Assembly (NCBI GenBank): GCA_964057225.1
Contig: OZ059894.1
Location: forward strand, 12,410,131 to 12,474,130
From: Auanema rhodensis
Taxonomy: Eukaryota; Nematoda; Chromadorea; Rhabditida; Rhabditidae
DNA: 64,000 bases
Reading direction: 5' to 3'
Below, piece by piece: positions 1 through 12,972 of this stretch. The position numbers were made by a program, and so were the translations under genes. The stretch's first letter is position 1; each line of letters starts with the position of its first letter. The notes below the pieces were generated by a model. The model searched no databases and had not been told where the DNA came from. It saw only the letters and a program-made list of their open reading frames with translations.

Positions 1-698
1 TCTTACAGTATAACAAGTAACTGAACAACATAAGCTCGTCGAGGTTAAACAAGATTGATCATCATTTAACAAAACGTTTAAATATATGAATGAACTTAAC
101 AATTATTTTACCAATATGCCAATGCAACAACTTTTTCTAATGTGAGACAAATTGAAGCCTAAGTTGATGAGAACTTTGTAACAGTTGCAGTGACCCACAC
201 ATGAAAACACATGCCAAACCGTTTTTTCTATCTCACATTATAACAAGTAACTGAACAACATAAGCACGTCAAGGTTAAACAAGATTGATCATCATTTAAC
301 GAAACGTTTAAATATATGAATGAACTCAACAATTATTTTACCAATATGCCAATGCAACAACTTTTTCCAATGTGAGACAAATTGAAGCCTAAGTTGATGA
401 GAACTTTGTAACAGTTGCAGTGACCCACACATGAAAACACATGCCAAACCGTTTTTTTTATCTCACAGTACAACAAAAAACTGAGCAACATATGAACATT
501 GTGGTTGAACATGATGAGTCATCATTTACCGAAACGTTCGTATATATTATATGAATCAACTTAACAAATATTTCACCAATATGCCAATACAACAACAGTT
601 TTTTTTAATGTGAGACAAATTGAAGCCTAATTTGATGAAAACTTTGAAACAGTTGCAGTGACTCACACATGAAAACACATGCCAAACCGTTTTTTCTA

Positions 699-931
699 TC
701 TCACAGTATAACAAGTATCTGAACAACATAAGCACGTCAAGGTTAAACAAGATTGATCATAATTTAACGAAACATTTAAATATATGAATGAACTTAACAA
801 ATATTTCACCAATATGCCAATACAACAACATTTTTTTTTAATGTGAGACAAATTGAAGCCTAATTTGATGAAAACTTTGAAACAGTTGCAGTGACTCACA
901 CTTGAAAACACATGCCGAACCGTTTTTTTTA
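699..931 (+). repeat. Type G mosaic monomer, C 5' half and B 3' half (233 bp)
   Basis: The first ~95 bp follow type C (cagtataac, agcacgtcaagg, cataattta). From about 790-800 it reads aacaaatatttcacc, acaacatttttttt and gatgaaaactttgaaac as in type B. The changeover is at gaacttaac, common to both. Copies lie at 699, 2787, 20381, 23398, 25256, 28042, 34521 and 39162, with a variant at 31974. Two sublines exist, one with agtatctg and aacattta and one with aactgaac and aattcgatg. Confidence 0.82.
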
Positions 932-1161
932 TCTCACAGTATAACAAGTAACTGAACAACATAAGCACGTCAAGGTTAAACAAGATTGATCATAATTTAA
1001 CGAAACGTTTAAATATATGAATGAACTTAACTATTATCTCACCAATATGCCAATAGAACAACTTTTTTTAATGTGAGACAGATTGCAGCATAATTTGATG
1101 AGAACTTTAGAACAGTTGCAGTGACTCACACATGAAAACACATGCCAAACCGTTTTTTCTA
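932..1161 (+). repeat. Type C monomer (reference copy, 230 bp)
   Basis: Diagnostic words are tctcacagta, cataatttaacg, ctattatctcacc, atagaacaac, gacagattgcagc and gaactttagaac. C nearly always follows a B or G monomer, for example 932, 3020, 4645, 11120, 22240 and 36379, so B-C forms a frequent dimer inside the HORs. Confidence 0.86.
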
Positions 1162-1391
1162 TCTTACAGTATAACAAGTAACTGAACAACATAAGCTCGT
1201 CGAGGTTAAACAAGATTGATCATCATTTAACAAAACGTTTAAATATATGAATGAACTTAACAATTATTTTACCAATATGCCAATGCAACAACTTTTTCTA
1301 ATGTGAGACAAATTGAAGCCTAAGTTGATGAGAACTTTGTAACAGTTGCAGTGACCCACACATGAAAACACATGCCAAACCGTTTTTTCTA

Positions 1392-4300
1392 TCTCACATT
1401 ATAACAAGTAACTGAACAACATAAGCACGTCAAGGTTAAACAAGATTGATCATCATTTAACGAAACGTTTAAATATATGAATGAACTCAACAATTATTTT
1501 ACCAATATGCCAATGCAACAACTTTTTCTAATGTGAGACAAATTGAAGCCTAAGTTGATGTGAACTTTGGAACAGTTGCAGTGACTCACACTTGCAAACA
1601 CATGCCGAACCGTTTTTTTTATCTCACAGTACAACAAAAAACTGAGCAACATATGAACATTGTGGTTGAACATGATGAGTCATCATTTACCGAAACGTTC
1701 GTATATATTATATGAATCAACTTAACAAATATTTCACCAATATGCCAATACAACAACATTTTTTTTAATGTGAGACAAATCGAAGCCTAATTTGATGAAA
1801 ACTTTGAAACAGTTGTAGTGACTCACACATGAAAACACATGCCAAACCGTTTTTTCTATCTCACATTATAACAAGTAACTGAACAACATAAGCACGTCAA
1901 GGTTAAACAAGATTGATCATCATTTAACGAAACGTTTAAATATATGAATGAACTTAACTATTATCTCACCAATATGCCAATAGAACAACTTTTTTTAATG
2001 TGAGACAGATTGCAGCATAATTTGATGAGAACTTTAGAACAGTTGCAGTGACTCACACATGAAAACACATGCCAAACCGTTTTTTCTATCTTACAGTATA
2101 ACAAGTAACTGAACAACATAAGCTCGTCGAGGTTAAACAAGATTGATCATCATTTAACAAAACGTTTAAATATATGAATGAACTTAACAATTATTTTACC
2201 AATATGCCAATGCAACAACTTTTTCTAATGTGAGACAAATTGAAGCCTAAGTTGATGAGAACTTTGTAACAGTTGCAGTGACCCACACATGAAAACACAT
2301 GCCAAACCGTTTTTTCTATCTCACATTATAACAAGTAACTGAACAACATAAGCACGTCAAGGTTAAACAAGATTGATCATCATTTAACGAAACGTTTAAA
2401 TATATGAATGAACTCAACAATTATTTTACCAATATGCCAATGCAACAACTTTTTCCAATGTGAGACAAATTGAAGCCTAAGTTGATGAGAACTTTGTAAC
2501 AGTTGCAGTGACCCACACATGAAAACACATGCCAAACCGTTTTTTTTATCTCACAGTACAACAAAAAACTGAGCAACATATGAACATTGTGGTTGAACAT
2601 GATGAGTCATCATTTACCGAAACGTTCGTATATATTATATGAATCAACTTAACAAATATTTCACCAATATGCCAATACAACAACAGTTTTTTTTAATGTG
2701 AGACAAATTGAAGCCTAATTTGATGAAAACTTTGAAACAGTTGCAGTGACTCACACATGAAAACACATGCCAAACCGTTTTTTCTATCTCACAGTATAAC
2801 AAGTATCTGAACAACATAAGCACGTCAAGGTTAAACAAGATTGATCATAATTTAACGAAACATTTAAATATATGAATGAACTTAACAAATATTTCACCAA
2901 TATGCCAATACAACAACATTTTTTTTTAATGTGAGACAAATTGAAGCCTAATTTGATGAAAACTTTGAAACAGTTGCAGTGACTCACACTTGAAAACACA
3001 TGCCGAACCGTTTTTTTTATCTCACAGTATAACAAGTAACTGAACAACATAAGCACGTCAAGGTTAAACAAGATTGATCATAATTTAACGAAACGTTTAA
3101 ATATATGAATGAACTTAACTATTATCTCACCAATATGCCAATAGAACAACTTTTTTTAATGTGAGACAGATTGCAGCATAATTTGATGAGAACTTTAGAA
3201 CAGTTGCAGTGACTCACACATGAAAACACATGCCAAACCGTTTTTTCTATCTTACAGTATAACAAGTAACTGAACAACATAAGCTCGTCGAGGTTAAACA
3301 AGATTGATCATCATTTAACAAAACGTTTAAATATATGAATGAACTTAACAATTATTTTACCAATATGCCAATGCAACAACTTTTTCTAATGTGAGACAAA
3401 TTGAAGCCTAAGTTGATGAGAACTTTGTAACAGTTGCAGTGACCCACACATGAAAACACATGCCAAACCGTTTTTTCTATCTCACATTATAACAAGTAAC
3501 TGAACAACATAAGCACGTCAAGGTTAAACAAGATTGATCATCATTTAACGAAACGTTTAAATATATGGATGAACTCAACAATTATTTTACCAATATGCCA
3601 ATGCAACAACTTTTTCTAATGTGAGACAAATTGAAGCCTAAGTTGATGAGAACTTTGTAACAGTTGCAGTGACCCACACATGGAAACACATGCCAAACCG
3701 TTTTTTCTATCTCACATTATAACAAGTAACTGAACAACATGAGCACGTCAAGGTTAAACAAGATTGATCATCATTTAACGAAACGTTTAAATATATGAAT
3801 GAACTCAACAATTATTTTACCAATATGCCAATGCAACAACTTTTTCTAATGTGAGACAAATTGAAGCCTAAGTTGATGTGAACTTTGGAACAGTTGCAGT
3901 GACTCACACTTGAAAACACATGCCGAACCGTTTTTTTTATCTCACAGTACAACAAAAAACTGAGCAACATATGAACATTGTGGTTGAACATGATGAGTCA
4001 TCATTTACCGACACGTTCGTATATATTATATGAATCAACTTAACAAATATTTCACCAATATGCCAATGCAACAACATTTTTTTTAATGTGAGACAAATTG
4101 AAGCTTAAGTTGATGAGAACTTTGGAACAGTTGCAGTGACCCACACATGAAAACACATGCCAAACCGTTTTTTCTATCTCACATTATAAGAAGTAACTGA
4201 ACAACATAAGCACGTCAAGGTTAAACAAGATTGATCATCATTTAACGAAACGTTTAAATATATGAATGAACTTAACTATTATTTCACCAATATGCCAATA

Positions 4301-4874
4301 CAACAACTTTTCTTAATGTGAGACAAATTGCAGCATAATTGGATGAGAACTTTAGAACAGTTGCAGTGACTCACACTTGAAAACACATGCCAAACCGTTT
4401 TTTTTATCTCACAGTACAACAAAAAACTGAGCAACATATGAACATTGTGGTTGAACATGATGAGTCATCATTTACCGAAACGTTCGTATATATTATATAA
4501 ATCAACTTAACAAATATTTCACCAATATGCCAATACAACAACATTTTTTTTTAATGTGAGACAAATTGAAGCCTAATTTGATGAAAACTTTGAAACAGTT
4601 GCAGTGACTCACACATGAAAACACATGCCAAACCGTTTTTTCTATCTCACAGTATAACAAGTAACTGAACAACATAAGCACGTCAAGGTTAAACAAGATT
4701 GATCATAATTTAACGAAACGTTTAAATATATGAATGAACTTAACTATTATCTCACCAATATGCCAATAGAACAACTTTTTTTAATGTGAGACAGATTGCA
4801 GCATAATTTGATGAGAACTTTAGAACAGTTGCAGTGACTCACACATGAAAACACATGCCAAACCGTTTTTTCTA
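1392..4874 (+). repeat. 15-monomer module, copy 1 of 3
   Basis: Starts are 1392 A, 1622 B, 1859 A/C, 2089 E, 2319 A, 2549 B, 2787 G, 3020 C, 3250 E, 3480 A, 3710 A, 3940 B, 4177 D-like, 4407 B and 4645 C. The same order with the same private marks reappears at 33127-36608 (offset about 31,734), and at 19216-22469 with the A at 2319 missing. Marks include caaatcgaag and ttgtagtg in the B at 1622, catgagcacg at 3710, gaagcttaag in the B at 3940, ataagaag in the D-like unit at 4177, and tatataaatc in the B at 4407. The module overlaps the 9-mer HOR, showing that the HOR levels are nested. Confidence 0.8.
2089..3479 (+). repeat. 9-monomer higher-order repeat, copy 2 (partial)
   Basis: Starts are 2089 E, 2319 A, 2549 B, 2787 G, 3020 C and 3250 E, repeating 1-1391 at offset 2,088. 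I saw no differences in the stretches compared, which implies a very recent duplication. Correspondence breaks inside the next monomer: copy 1 has a single A (1392) before its second B, whereas here there are two (3480 and 3710). The copy then runs into the 15-monomer module instead of closing the 9-mer. Confidence 0.82.
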
Positions 4875-6490
4875 TCTTACAGTATAACAAGTAACTGAAC
4901 AACATAAGCTCGTCGAGGTTAAACAAGATTGATCATCATTTAACGAAACGTTTAAATATATGAATGAACTTAACAATTATTTTACCAATATGCCAATGCA
5001 ACAACTTTTTCTAATGTGAGACAAATTGAAGCCTAATTTGATGAAAACTTTGAAACAGTTGCAGTGACTCACACATGAAAACACATGCCAAACCGTTTTT
5101 TCTATCTCACAGTATAACAAGTAACCGAACAACATAAGCACGTCAAGGTTAAACAAGATTGATCATAATTTAACGAAACGTTTAAATATATGAATGAACT
5201 TAACTATTATCTCACCAATATGCCAATAGAACAACTTTTTTTAATGTGAGACAGATTGCAGCATAATTTGATGAGAACTTTAGAACAGTTGCAGTGACTC
5301 ACACATGAAAACACATGCCAAACCGTTTTTTCTATCTTACAGTATAACAAGTAACTGAACAACATAAGCTCGTCGAGGTTAAACAAGATTGATCATCATT
5401 TAACGAAACGTTTAAATATATGAATGAACTTAACAATTATTTTACCAATATGCCAATGCAACAACTTTTTCTAATGTGAGACAAATTGAAGCCTAAGTTG
5501 ATGAGAACTTTAGAACAGTTGCAGTGACTCACACTTGAAAACACATGCCAAACCGTTTTTTTTATCTCACACTATAACAAGTAACTGAACAACATAAGCA
5601 CATCGAGGTTTAACAAGATTGATCATCATTTAACGAAACGTTTAAATATATGAATGAACTTAACAATTATTTTACCAATATGCCAATACAACAACATTTT
5701 TTTTTAATGTGAGACAAATTGAAGCCTAATTTGATGAAAACTTTGAAACAGTTGCAGTGACTCACACATGAAAACACATGCCAAACCGTTTTTTCTATCT
5801 CACAGTATAACAAGTAACTGAACAACATAAGCTCGTCGAGGTTAAACAAGATTGATCATCATTTAACGAAACGTTTAAATATATGAATGAACTTAACAAT
5901 TATTTTACCAATATGCCAATGCAACAACTTTTTCTAATGTGAGACAAATTGAAGCCTAAGTTGATGAGAACTTTAGAACAGTTGCAGTGACTCACACATG
6001 AAAACACATGCCAAACCGTTTTTTCTATCTTACAGTATAACAAGTAACTGAACAACATAAGCTCGTCGAGGTTAAACAAGATTGATCATCATTTAACGAA
6101 ACGTTTAAATATATGAATGAACTTAACAATTATTTTACCAATATGCCAATACAACAACATTTTTTTTTAATGTGAGACAAAATGAAGCCTAATTTGATGA
6201 AAACTTTGAAACAGTTGCAGTGACTCACACATGAAAACACATGCCAAACCGTTTTTTCTATCTCACAGTATAACAAGTAACTGAACAACATAAGCACGTC
6301 AAGGTTAAACAAGATTGATCATAATTTAACGAAACGTTTAAATATATGAATGAACTTAACTATTATCTCACCAATATGCCAATAGAACAACTTTTTTTGA
6401 TGTGAGACAAATTGCAGCATAATTGGATGAGAACTTTAGAACAGTTGCAGTGACTCACACTTGAAAACACATGCCAACCCGTTTTTTTTA
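4875..6490 (+). repeat. Mixed satellite stretch, no clear HOR
   Basis: Starts are 4875 E with a B-like 3' end, 5105 C, 5335 E, 5565 (an E-like unit with cacatcgaggtttaac and a B-like 3' half, 233 bp), 5798 E, 6028 E with a B-like 3' half (233 bp), and 6261 C/D. The E/C alternation resembles 22470-23159 and 38234-38923. The 5' half of 5565 (tctcacactat, gaggtttaac) also occurs at the F monomer 6491, so this stretch links the left module to the 14-mer block. It holds no gene. Confidence 0.75.
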
Positions 6491-9265
6491 TCTCACACTA
6501 TAACAAGTAACTGAACAACATAAGCACATCGAGGTTTAACAAGATTGATCATCATTCAACGAAACGTTTGTATATATGAATGAATTTAACATTTATTTTA
6601 CCAATAACCCAATGCAACTATCTTCTCTCATGTAAGACAAATTGAAGCCTAAGTTGATAAGAACTTTGGAACAGTTGCAGTGACCCACACATGAAAACAC
6701 ATGCCAAATCGTTTTTTCTATCTCACATTATAACAAGTAACTGAACAACATAAGCCCATCGAGGTTAAACAAGATTGATCATCATTCAACGAAACGTTTA
6801 AATATATGAATGAACTCAATAATTATTTTACCAATATACCAATGCAACAACATTTTTTTTAATGTGAGACAAATTGAAGCCTAAGTTGATGAGAACTTTG
6901 GAACAGTTGCAGTGACTTACACATGAAAACACATGCGAAACCGTTTTTTCTATCTCACATTATAACAAGTAACTGAACAACATAAGCACATCGAGGTTAA
7001 ACGAGATTGATCATCATTAAACGAAACGTTTGTATATATGAATGAACTTAACTATTATTTCACCAATATGCCAATACAACAACTTTTTTTGATGTGAGAC
7101 AAATTGCAGCATAATTGGATGAGAACTTTAGAACAGTTGCAGTGACTCACACTTGAAAACACATGCCAAACCGTTTTTTTATCTCACAGTACAACAAAAA
7201 ACTGAGCAACATATGAACATTGTGGTTGAACATGATGAGTCATCATTTACCGAAACGTTCGTATATATTATATGAATCAACTTAACAAATATTTCACCAA
7301 TATGCCAATACAACAACATTTTTTTTAATGTGAGACAAATTGAAGCCTAATTTGATGAAAACTTTGAAACAGTTGCAGTGACTCACACATGAAAACACAT
7401 GCCAAACCGTTTTTTCTATCTCACAGTATAACAAGTAACTGAACAACATAAGCACGTCAAGGTTAAACAAGATTGATCATAATTTAACGAAACGTTTAAA
7501 TATATGAATGAACTTAACTATTATCTCACCAATATGCCAATAGAACAACTTTTTTTAATGTGAGACAGATTGCAGCATAATTTGATGAGAACTTTAGAAC
7601 AGTTGCAGTGACTCACACATGAAAACACATGCCAAACCGTTTTTTCTATCTCACAGTATAACAAGTAACTGAACAACATAAGCTCGTCGAGGTTAAACAA
7701 GATTGATCATCATTTAACGAGACGTTTAAATATATGAATGAACTTAACAATTATTTTACCAATATGCCAATGCAACAACTTTTTCTAAAGTGAGACAAAT
7801 TGAAGCCTAAGTTGATGAGAACTTTGGAACAGTTGCAGTGACTTACACATGAAAACACATGCCAAACCGTTTTTTCTATCTCACATTATAACAAGTAACT
7901 GAACAACATAAGCACATCGAGGTTAAACGAGATTGATCATCATTCAACAAAACGTTTGTATATATGAATGAACTTAACTATTATTTCACCAATATGCAAA
8001 TAAAACAACTTTTTTTGATGTGAAACAAATTGCAGCATAATTGGATGAGAACTTTAGAACAGTTGCAGTGACTCACACTTGAAAACACATGCCAAACCGT
8101 TTTTTTTATCTCACAGTACAACAAAAAACTGAGCAACATATGAACATTGAGGTTGAACATGATGAGTCATCATTTACCGAAACGTTCGTATATATTATAT
8201 GAATCAACTTAACAAATATTTCACCAATATGCCAATACAACAACATTTTTTTTAATGTGAGACAAATTGAAGCCTAATTTGATGAAAACTTTGAAACAGT
8301 TGCAGTGACTCACACATGAAAACACATGCCAAACCGTTTTTTCTATCTCACAGTATAACAAGTAACTGAACAACATAAGCACGTCAAGGTTAAACAAGAT
8401 TGATCATAATTTAACGAAACGTTTAAATATATGAGTGAACTTAACTATTATCTCACCAATATGCCAATAGAACAACTTTTTTTAATGTGAGACAGATTGC
8501 AGCATAATTTGATGAGAACTTTAGAACAGTTGCAGTGACTCACACATGAAAACACATGCCAAACCGTTTTTTCTATCTCACAGTATAACAAGTAACTGAA
8601 CAACATAAGCTCGTCGAGGTTAAACAAGATTGATCATCATTTAACGAAACGTTTAAATATATAAATGAACTTAACAATTATTTTACCAATATGCCAATGC
8701 AACAACTTTTTCTAATGTGAGACAAATTCAAGCCTAAGTTGATGAGAACTTTGTAACAGTTGCAGTGACCCACACATGAAAACACATGCCAAACCGTTTT
8801 TTCTATCTCACATTATAACAAGTAACTGAACAACATAAGCACGTCAAGGTTAAACAAGATTGATCATCATTTAACGAAACGTTTAAATATATGAATGAAC
8901 TCAACAATTATTTTACCAATATGCCAATGCAACAACTTTTTCTAATGTGAGACAAATTGAAGCCTAAGTTGATGAGAACTTTGGAACAGTTGCAGTGACC
9001 CACACATGAAAACACATGCCAAACCGTTTTTTCTATCTCACATTATAAGAAGTAACTGAACAACATAAGCACGTCAAGGTTAAACAAGATTGATCATCAT
9101 TAAACGAAACGTTTAAATATATGAATGAACTCAACAATTATTTTACCAATATGCCAATGCAACAACTTTTTCTAATGTGAGACAAATTGAAGCCTAAGTT
9201 GATGAGAACTTTGGAACAGTTGCAGTGACCCACACATGAAAACACATGCCAAACCGTTTTTTCTA

Positions 9266-9495
9266 TCTCACATTATAACAAGTAACTGAACAACATAAGC
9301 ACATCGAGGTTAAACGAGATTGATCATCATTAAACGAAACGTTTGTATATATGAATGAACTTAACTATTATTTCACCAATATGCCAATACAACAACTTTT
9401 TTTAATGTGAGACAAATTGCAGCATAATTGGATGAGAACTTTAGAACAGTTGCAGTGACTCACACTTGAAAACACATGCCAAACCGTTTTTTTTA
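9266..9495 (+). repeat. Type D monomer (reference copy, 230 bp)
   Basis: Diagnostic words are agcacatcgagg, aaacgag, cattaaacg, cgtttgtatata, ctattatttcacc, cataattggatg and cacacttg, with a T8 end rather than ttttttcta. D directly precedes B in most cases (6953, 7879, 9266, 11350, 18288, 47264, 49809, 59028, 61111), making D-B a stable dimer that survives even in the right-hand block where B is rare. Confidence 0.86.
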
Positions 9496-9730
9496 TCTCA
9501 CAGTACAACAAAAAACTGAGCAACATATGAACATTGTGGTTGAACATGATGAGTCATCATTTAACGAAACGTTCGTATATATTATATGAATCAACTTAAC
9601 AATTATTTTACCAATATGCCAATGCAACAACTTTTTCTAATGTGAGACAAATTGAAGCCTAAGTTGATGAGAACTTTGGAACAGTTGCAGTGACCCACAC
9701 ATGAAAACACATGCCAAACCGTTTTTTCTA
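9496..9730 (+). repeat. Mosaic monomer B/E (235 bp)
   Basis: The 5' half is B, including atgagtcat and cgtatatattatatg. After tcaacttaacaa (about 9591-9602) it continues as E or A (ttattttacc, atgcaacaac, gaactttggaac). The same mosaic occurs at 12738, 3,242 bp later, and both immediately precede an F monomer. It closes the 14-mer HOR; in the third copy an ordinary B (16440) stands in its place. Confidence 0.82.
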
Positions 9731-9960
9731 TCTCACATTATAACAAGTAACTGAACAACATAAGCACGTCAAGGTTAAACAAGATTGATCATCATTTAAC
9801 GAAACGTTTAAATATATGAATGAACTCAACAATTATTTTACCAATAACCCAATGCAACTATCTTCTCTCATGTAAGACAAATTGAAGCCTAAGTTGATAA
9901 GAACTTTGGAACAGTTGCAGTGACCCACACATGAAAACACATGCCAAATCGTTTTTTCTA
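9731..9960 (+). repeat. Type F monomer (rare divergent type)
   Basis: The middle of the monomer is unlike all others: ttattttacc, aataacccaatgcaac, tatcttctctcatgtaag. The flanks are ordinary satellite. Copies are at 6491, 9731, 12973 and 47961. All four are followed by a P monomer. The 5' third differs between copies (H-like at 6491, A-like at 9731 and 12973, C-like at 47961), so only the core and the 3' neighbour travel together. Confidence 0.82.
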
Positions 9961-10192
9961 TCTCACAATATAACAAGTAACTGAACAACATAAGCCCATC
10001 GAGGTTAAACAAGATTGATCATCATTCAACGAAACGTTTAAATATATGAATGAACTCAATAATTATTTTACCAATATACCAATGCAACAACATTTTTTTT
10101 AATGTGAGACAAATTGAAGCCTAAGTTGATGAGAACTTTGGAACAGTTGCAGTGACTTACACATGAAAACACATGCCAAACCGTTTTTTCTA
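9961..10192 (+). repeat. Type P monomer (232 bp)
   Basis: P is marked by agcccatcgagg, cattcaacg and actcaataatt. Copies following F are at 6721, 9961, 13203 and 48191. Solo copies are at 54198 and 55809, both with ttttataatg, and related P-like units lie at 30820 and 45420 (gaggtttaac, tctattgtg). The 48191 copy has an ataaatg change also found at 54198 and 55809, linking these right-hand copies. Confidence 0.8.
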
Positions 10193-12972
10193 TCTCACAT
10201 TATAACAAGTAACTGAACAACATAAGCACATCGAGGTTAAACGAGATTGATCATCATTAAACGAAACGTTTATATATATGAATGAACTTAACTATTATCT
10301 CACCGATATGCCAATAGAACAACTTTTTTTAATGTGAGACAGATTGCAGCATAATTTGATGAGAACTTTAGAACAGTTGCAGTGACTCACACATGAAAAC
10401 ACATGCCAAACCGTTTTTTCTATCTCACAGTATAACAAGTAACTGAACAACATAAGCTCGTCGAGGTTAAACAAGATTGATCATCATTTAACGAAACGTT
10501 TAAATATATGAATGAACTTAACAATTATTTTACCAATATGCCAATGCAACAACTTTTTCTAATGTGAGACAAATTGAAGCCTAAGTTGATGAGAACTTTG
10601 GAACAGTTGCAGTGACTTACACATGAAAACACATGCCAAACCGTTTTTTCTATCTCACATTATAACAAGTAACTGAACAACATAAGCACGTCAAGGTTAA
10701 ACAAGATTGATCATCATTTAACGAAACGTTTAAATATATGAATGAACTCAACAATTATTTTACCAATATGCCAATGCAACAACTTTTTCTAATGTGAGAC
10801 AAATTGAAGCCTAAGTTGATGAGAACTTTAGAACAGTTGCAGTGACTCACACTTGAAAACACATGCCAAACCGTTTTTTTTATCTCACAGTACAACAAAA
10901 AACTGAGCAACATATGAACATTGTGGTTGAACATGATGAGTCATCATTTACCGAAACGTTCGTATATATTATATGAATCAACTTAACAAATATTTCACCA
11001 ATATGCCAATACAACAACATTTTTTTTAATGTGAGACAAATTGAAGCCTAATTTGATGAAAACTTTGAAACAGTTGCAGTGACTCACACATGAAAACACA
11101 TGCCAAACCGTTTTTTCTATCTCACAGTATAACAAGTAACTGAACAACATAAGCACGTCAAGGTTAAACAAGATTGATCATAATTTAACGAAACGTTTAA
11201 ATATATGAATGAACTTAACTATTATCTCACCAATATGCCAATAGAACAACTTTTTTTAATGTGAGACAGATTGCAGCATAATTTGATGAGAACTTTAGAA
11301 CAGTTGCAGTGACTCACACATGAAAACACATGCCAAACCGTTTTTTCTATCTCACATTATAACAAGTAACTGAACAACATAAGCACATCGAGGTTAAACG
11401 AGATTGATCATCATTAAACGAAACCTTTGTATATATGAATGAACTTAACTATTATTTCACCAATATGCCAATACAACAACTTTTTTTAATGTGAGACAAA
11501 TTGCAGCATAATTGGATGAGAACTTTAGAACAGTTGCAGTGACTCACACTTGAAAACACATGCCAAACCTTTTTTTTTATCTCACAGTACAACAAAAAAC
11601 TGAGCAACATATGAACATTGTGGTTGAACATGATGAGTCATCATTTACCGAAACGTTCGTATATATTATATGAATCAACTTAACAAATATTTCACCAATA
11701 TGCCAATACAACAACATTTTTTTTTAATGTGAGACAAATTGAAGCCTAATTTGATGAAAATTTTGAAACAGTTGCAGTGACTCACACATGAAAACACATG
11801 CCAAACCGTTTTTTCTATCTCACAGTATAACAAGTAACTGAACAACATAAGCACGTCAAGGTTAAACGAGATTGATCATCATTTAACGAAACGTTTAAAT
11901 ATATGAATGAACTCAACAATTATTTTACCAATATGCCAATGCAACAACTTTCTCTAATGTGAGACAAATTGAAGCCTAAGTTGATGAGAACTTTGGAACA
12001 GTTGCAGTGACCCACACATGAAAACACATGCCAAACCGTTTTTTCTATCTCACATTATAAGAAGTAACTGAACAACATAAGCACGTCAAGGTTAAACAAG
12101 ATTGATCATCATTTAACGAAACGTTTAAATATATGAATGAACTCAACAATTATTTTACCAATATGCCAATGCAACAACTTTTTCTAATGTGAGACAAATT
12201 GAAGCCTAAGTTGATGAGAACTTTGGAACAGTTGCAGTGACCCACACATGAAAACACATGCCAAACCGTTTTTTCTATCTCACATTATAACAAGTAACTG
12301 AACAACATAAGCACATCAAGGTTAAACAAGATTGATCATCATTAAACGAAACGTTTGTATATATGAATGAACTTAACTATTATTTCACCAATATGCCAAT
12401 ACAACAACTTTTTTTAATGTGAGACAAATTGCAGCATAATTGGATGAGAACTTTGGAACAGTTGCAGTGACCCACACATGAAAACACATGCCAAACCGTT
12501 TTTTCTATCTCACATTATAACAAGTAACTGAACAACATAAGCACATCGAGGTTAAACGAGATTGATCATCATTAAACGAAACGTTTGTATATATGAATGA
12601 ACTTAACTATTATTTCACCAATATGCCAATACAACAACTTTTTTTAATGTGAGACAAATTGCAGCATAATTGGATGAGAACTTTAGAACAGTTGCAGTGA
12701 CTCACACTTGAAAACACATGCCAAACCGTTTTTTTTATCTCACAGTACAACAAAAAACTGAGCAACATATGAACATTGTGGTTGAACATGATGAGTCATC
12801 ATTTAACGAAACGTTCGTATATATTATATGAATCAACTTAACAATTATTTTACCAATATGCCAATGCAACAACTTTTTCTAATGTGAGACAAATTGAAGC
12901 CTAAGTTGATGAGAACTTTGGAACAGTTGCAGTGACCCACACATGAAAACACATGCCAAACCGTTTTTTCTA

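Larger units (their letters stand above)
1..2088 (+). repeat. 9-monomer higher-order repeat, copy 1
   Basis: Monomer starts and types are 1 E, 231 A, 461 B, 699 G, 932 C, 1162 E, 1392 A, 1622 B and 1859 A/C. The next copy begins at 2089, an offset of 2,088 bp. Private variants recur at the same offset: ctttttccaatg in the second monomer, acaacagtttt in the first B, and agtatctgaac in G. The A monomer at 1392 has a special 3' end (gatgtgaac, cacttgcaaac, cgaaccg) that always precedes a B. The window edge cuts the array, so the true start of this HOR is unknown. Confidence 0.85.
6491..9730 (+). repeat. 14-monomer HOR, copy 1 (rearranged internally)
   Basis: Starts are 6491 F, 6721 P, 6953 D, 7182 B, 7419 C, 7649 E, 7879 D, 8109 B, 8346 C, 8576 E, 8806 A, 9036 A (ataagaag), 9266 D and 9496 B/E. 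It is 3,240 bp long, opens with the rare F-P pair and closes with the B/E mosaic, as copy 2 does. The interior order differs: here a D-B-C-E group appears twice, whereas copy 2 has D/C-E-A-B-C-D-B-A. Total length and ends are conserved but the interior is not, as expected if internal exchanges keep register with the 230-bp unit. Confidence 0.78.
9731..12972 (+). repeat. 14-monomer HOR, copy 2
   Basis: Starts are 9731 F, 9961 P, 10193 D/C, 10423 E, 10653 A, 10883 B, 11120 C, 11350 D, 11580 B, 11818 A, 12048 A (ataagaag), 12278 D, 12508 D and 12738 B/E. Length is 3,242 bp. Copy 3 follows at 12973 and keeps private variants, including tctcacaata at the P start, ccgatatgcc in D/C, and aaacctttttttt at the end of D (11350). 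Copies 2 and 3 look nearly identical through their first eight monomers. Confidence 0.83.

Noticed and set aside
696-983. Recurrent minus-strand open frames of 60-95 codons, with near-identical predicted peptides, at many places (for example 556-750, 696-983, 20405-20665, 39159-39446)
   Set aside because: They are the satellite itself read on the reverse strand. Nearly all begin at TTG, not ATG. They repeat only because the DNA repeats. The usual 230-bp unit is not a multiple of three, so the frame shifts at each monomer and no longer frame can form. No promoter, splice signal or protein family is recognisable.
9800-9890. F monomer core as a transposon insertion
   Set aside because: The core replaces the equivalent monomer segment at the same length (230 bp) with no target-site duplication or terminal repeats, so it is a diverged monomer, not an insertion.
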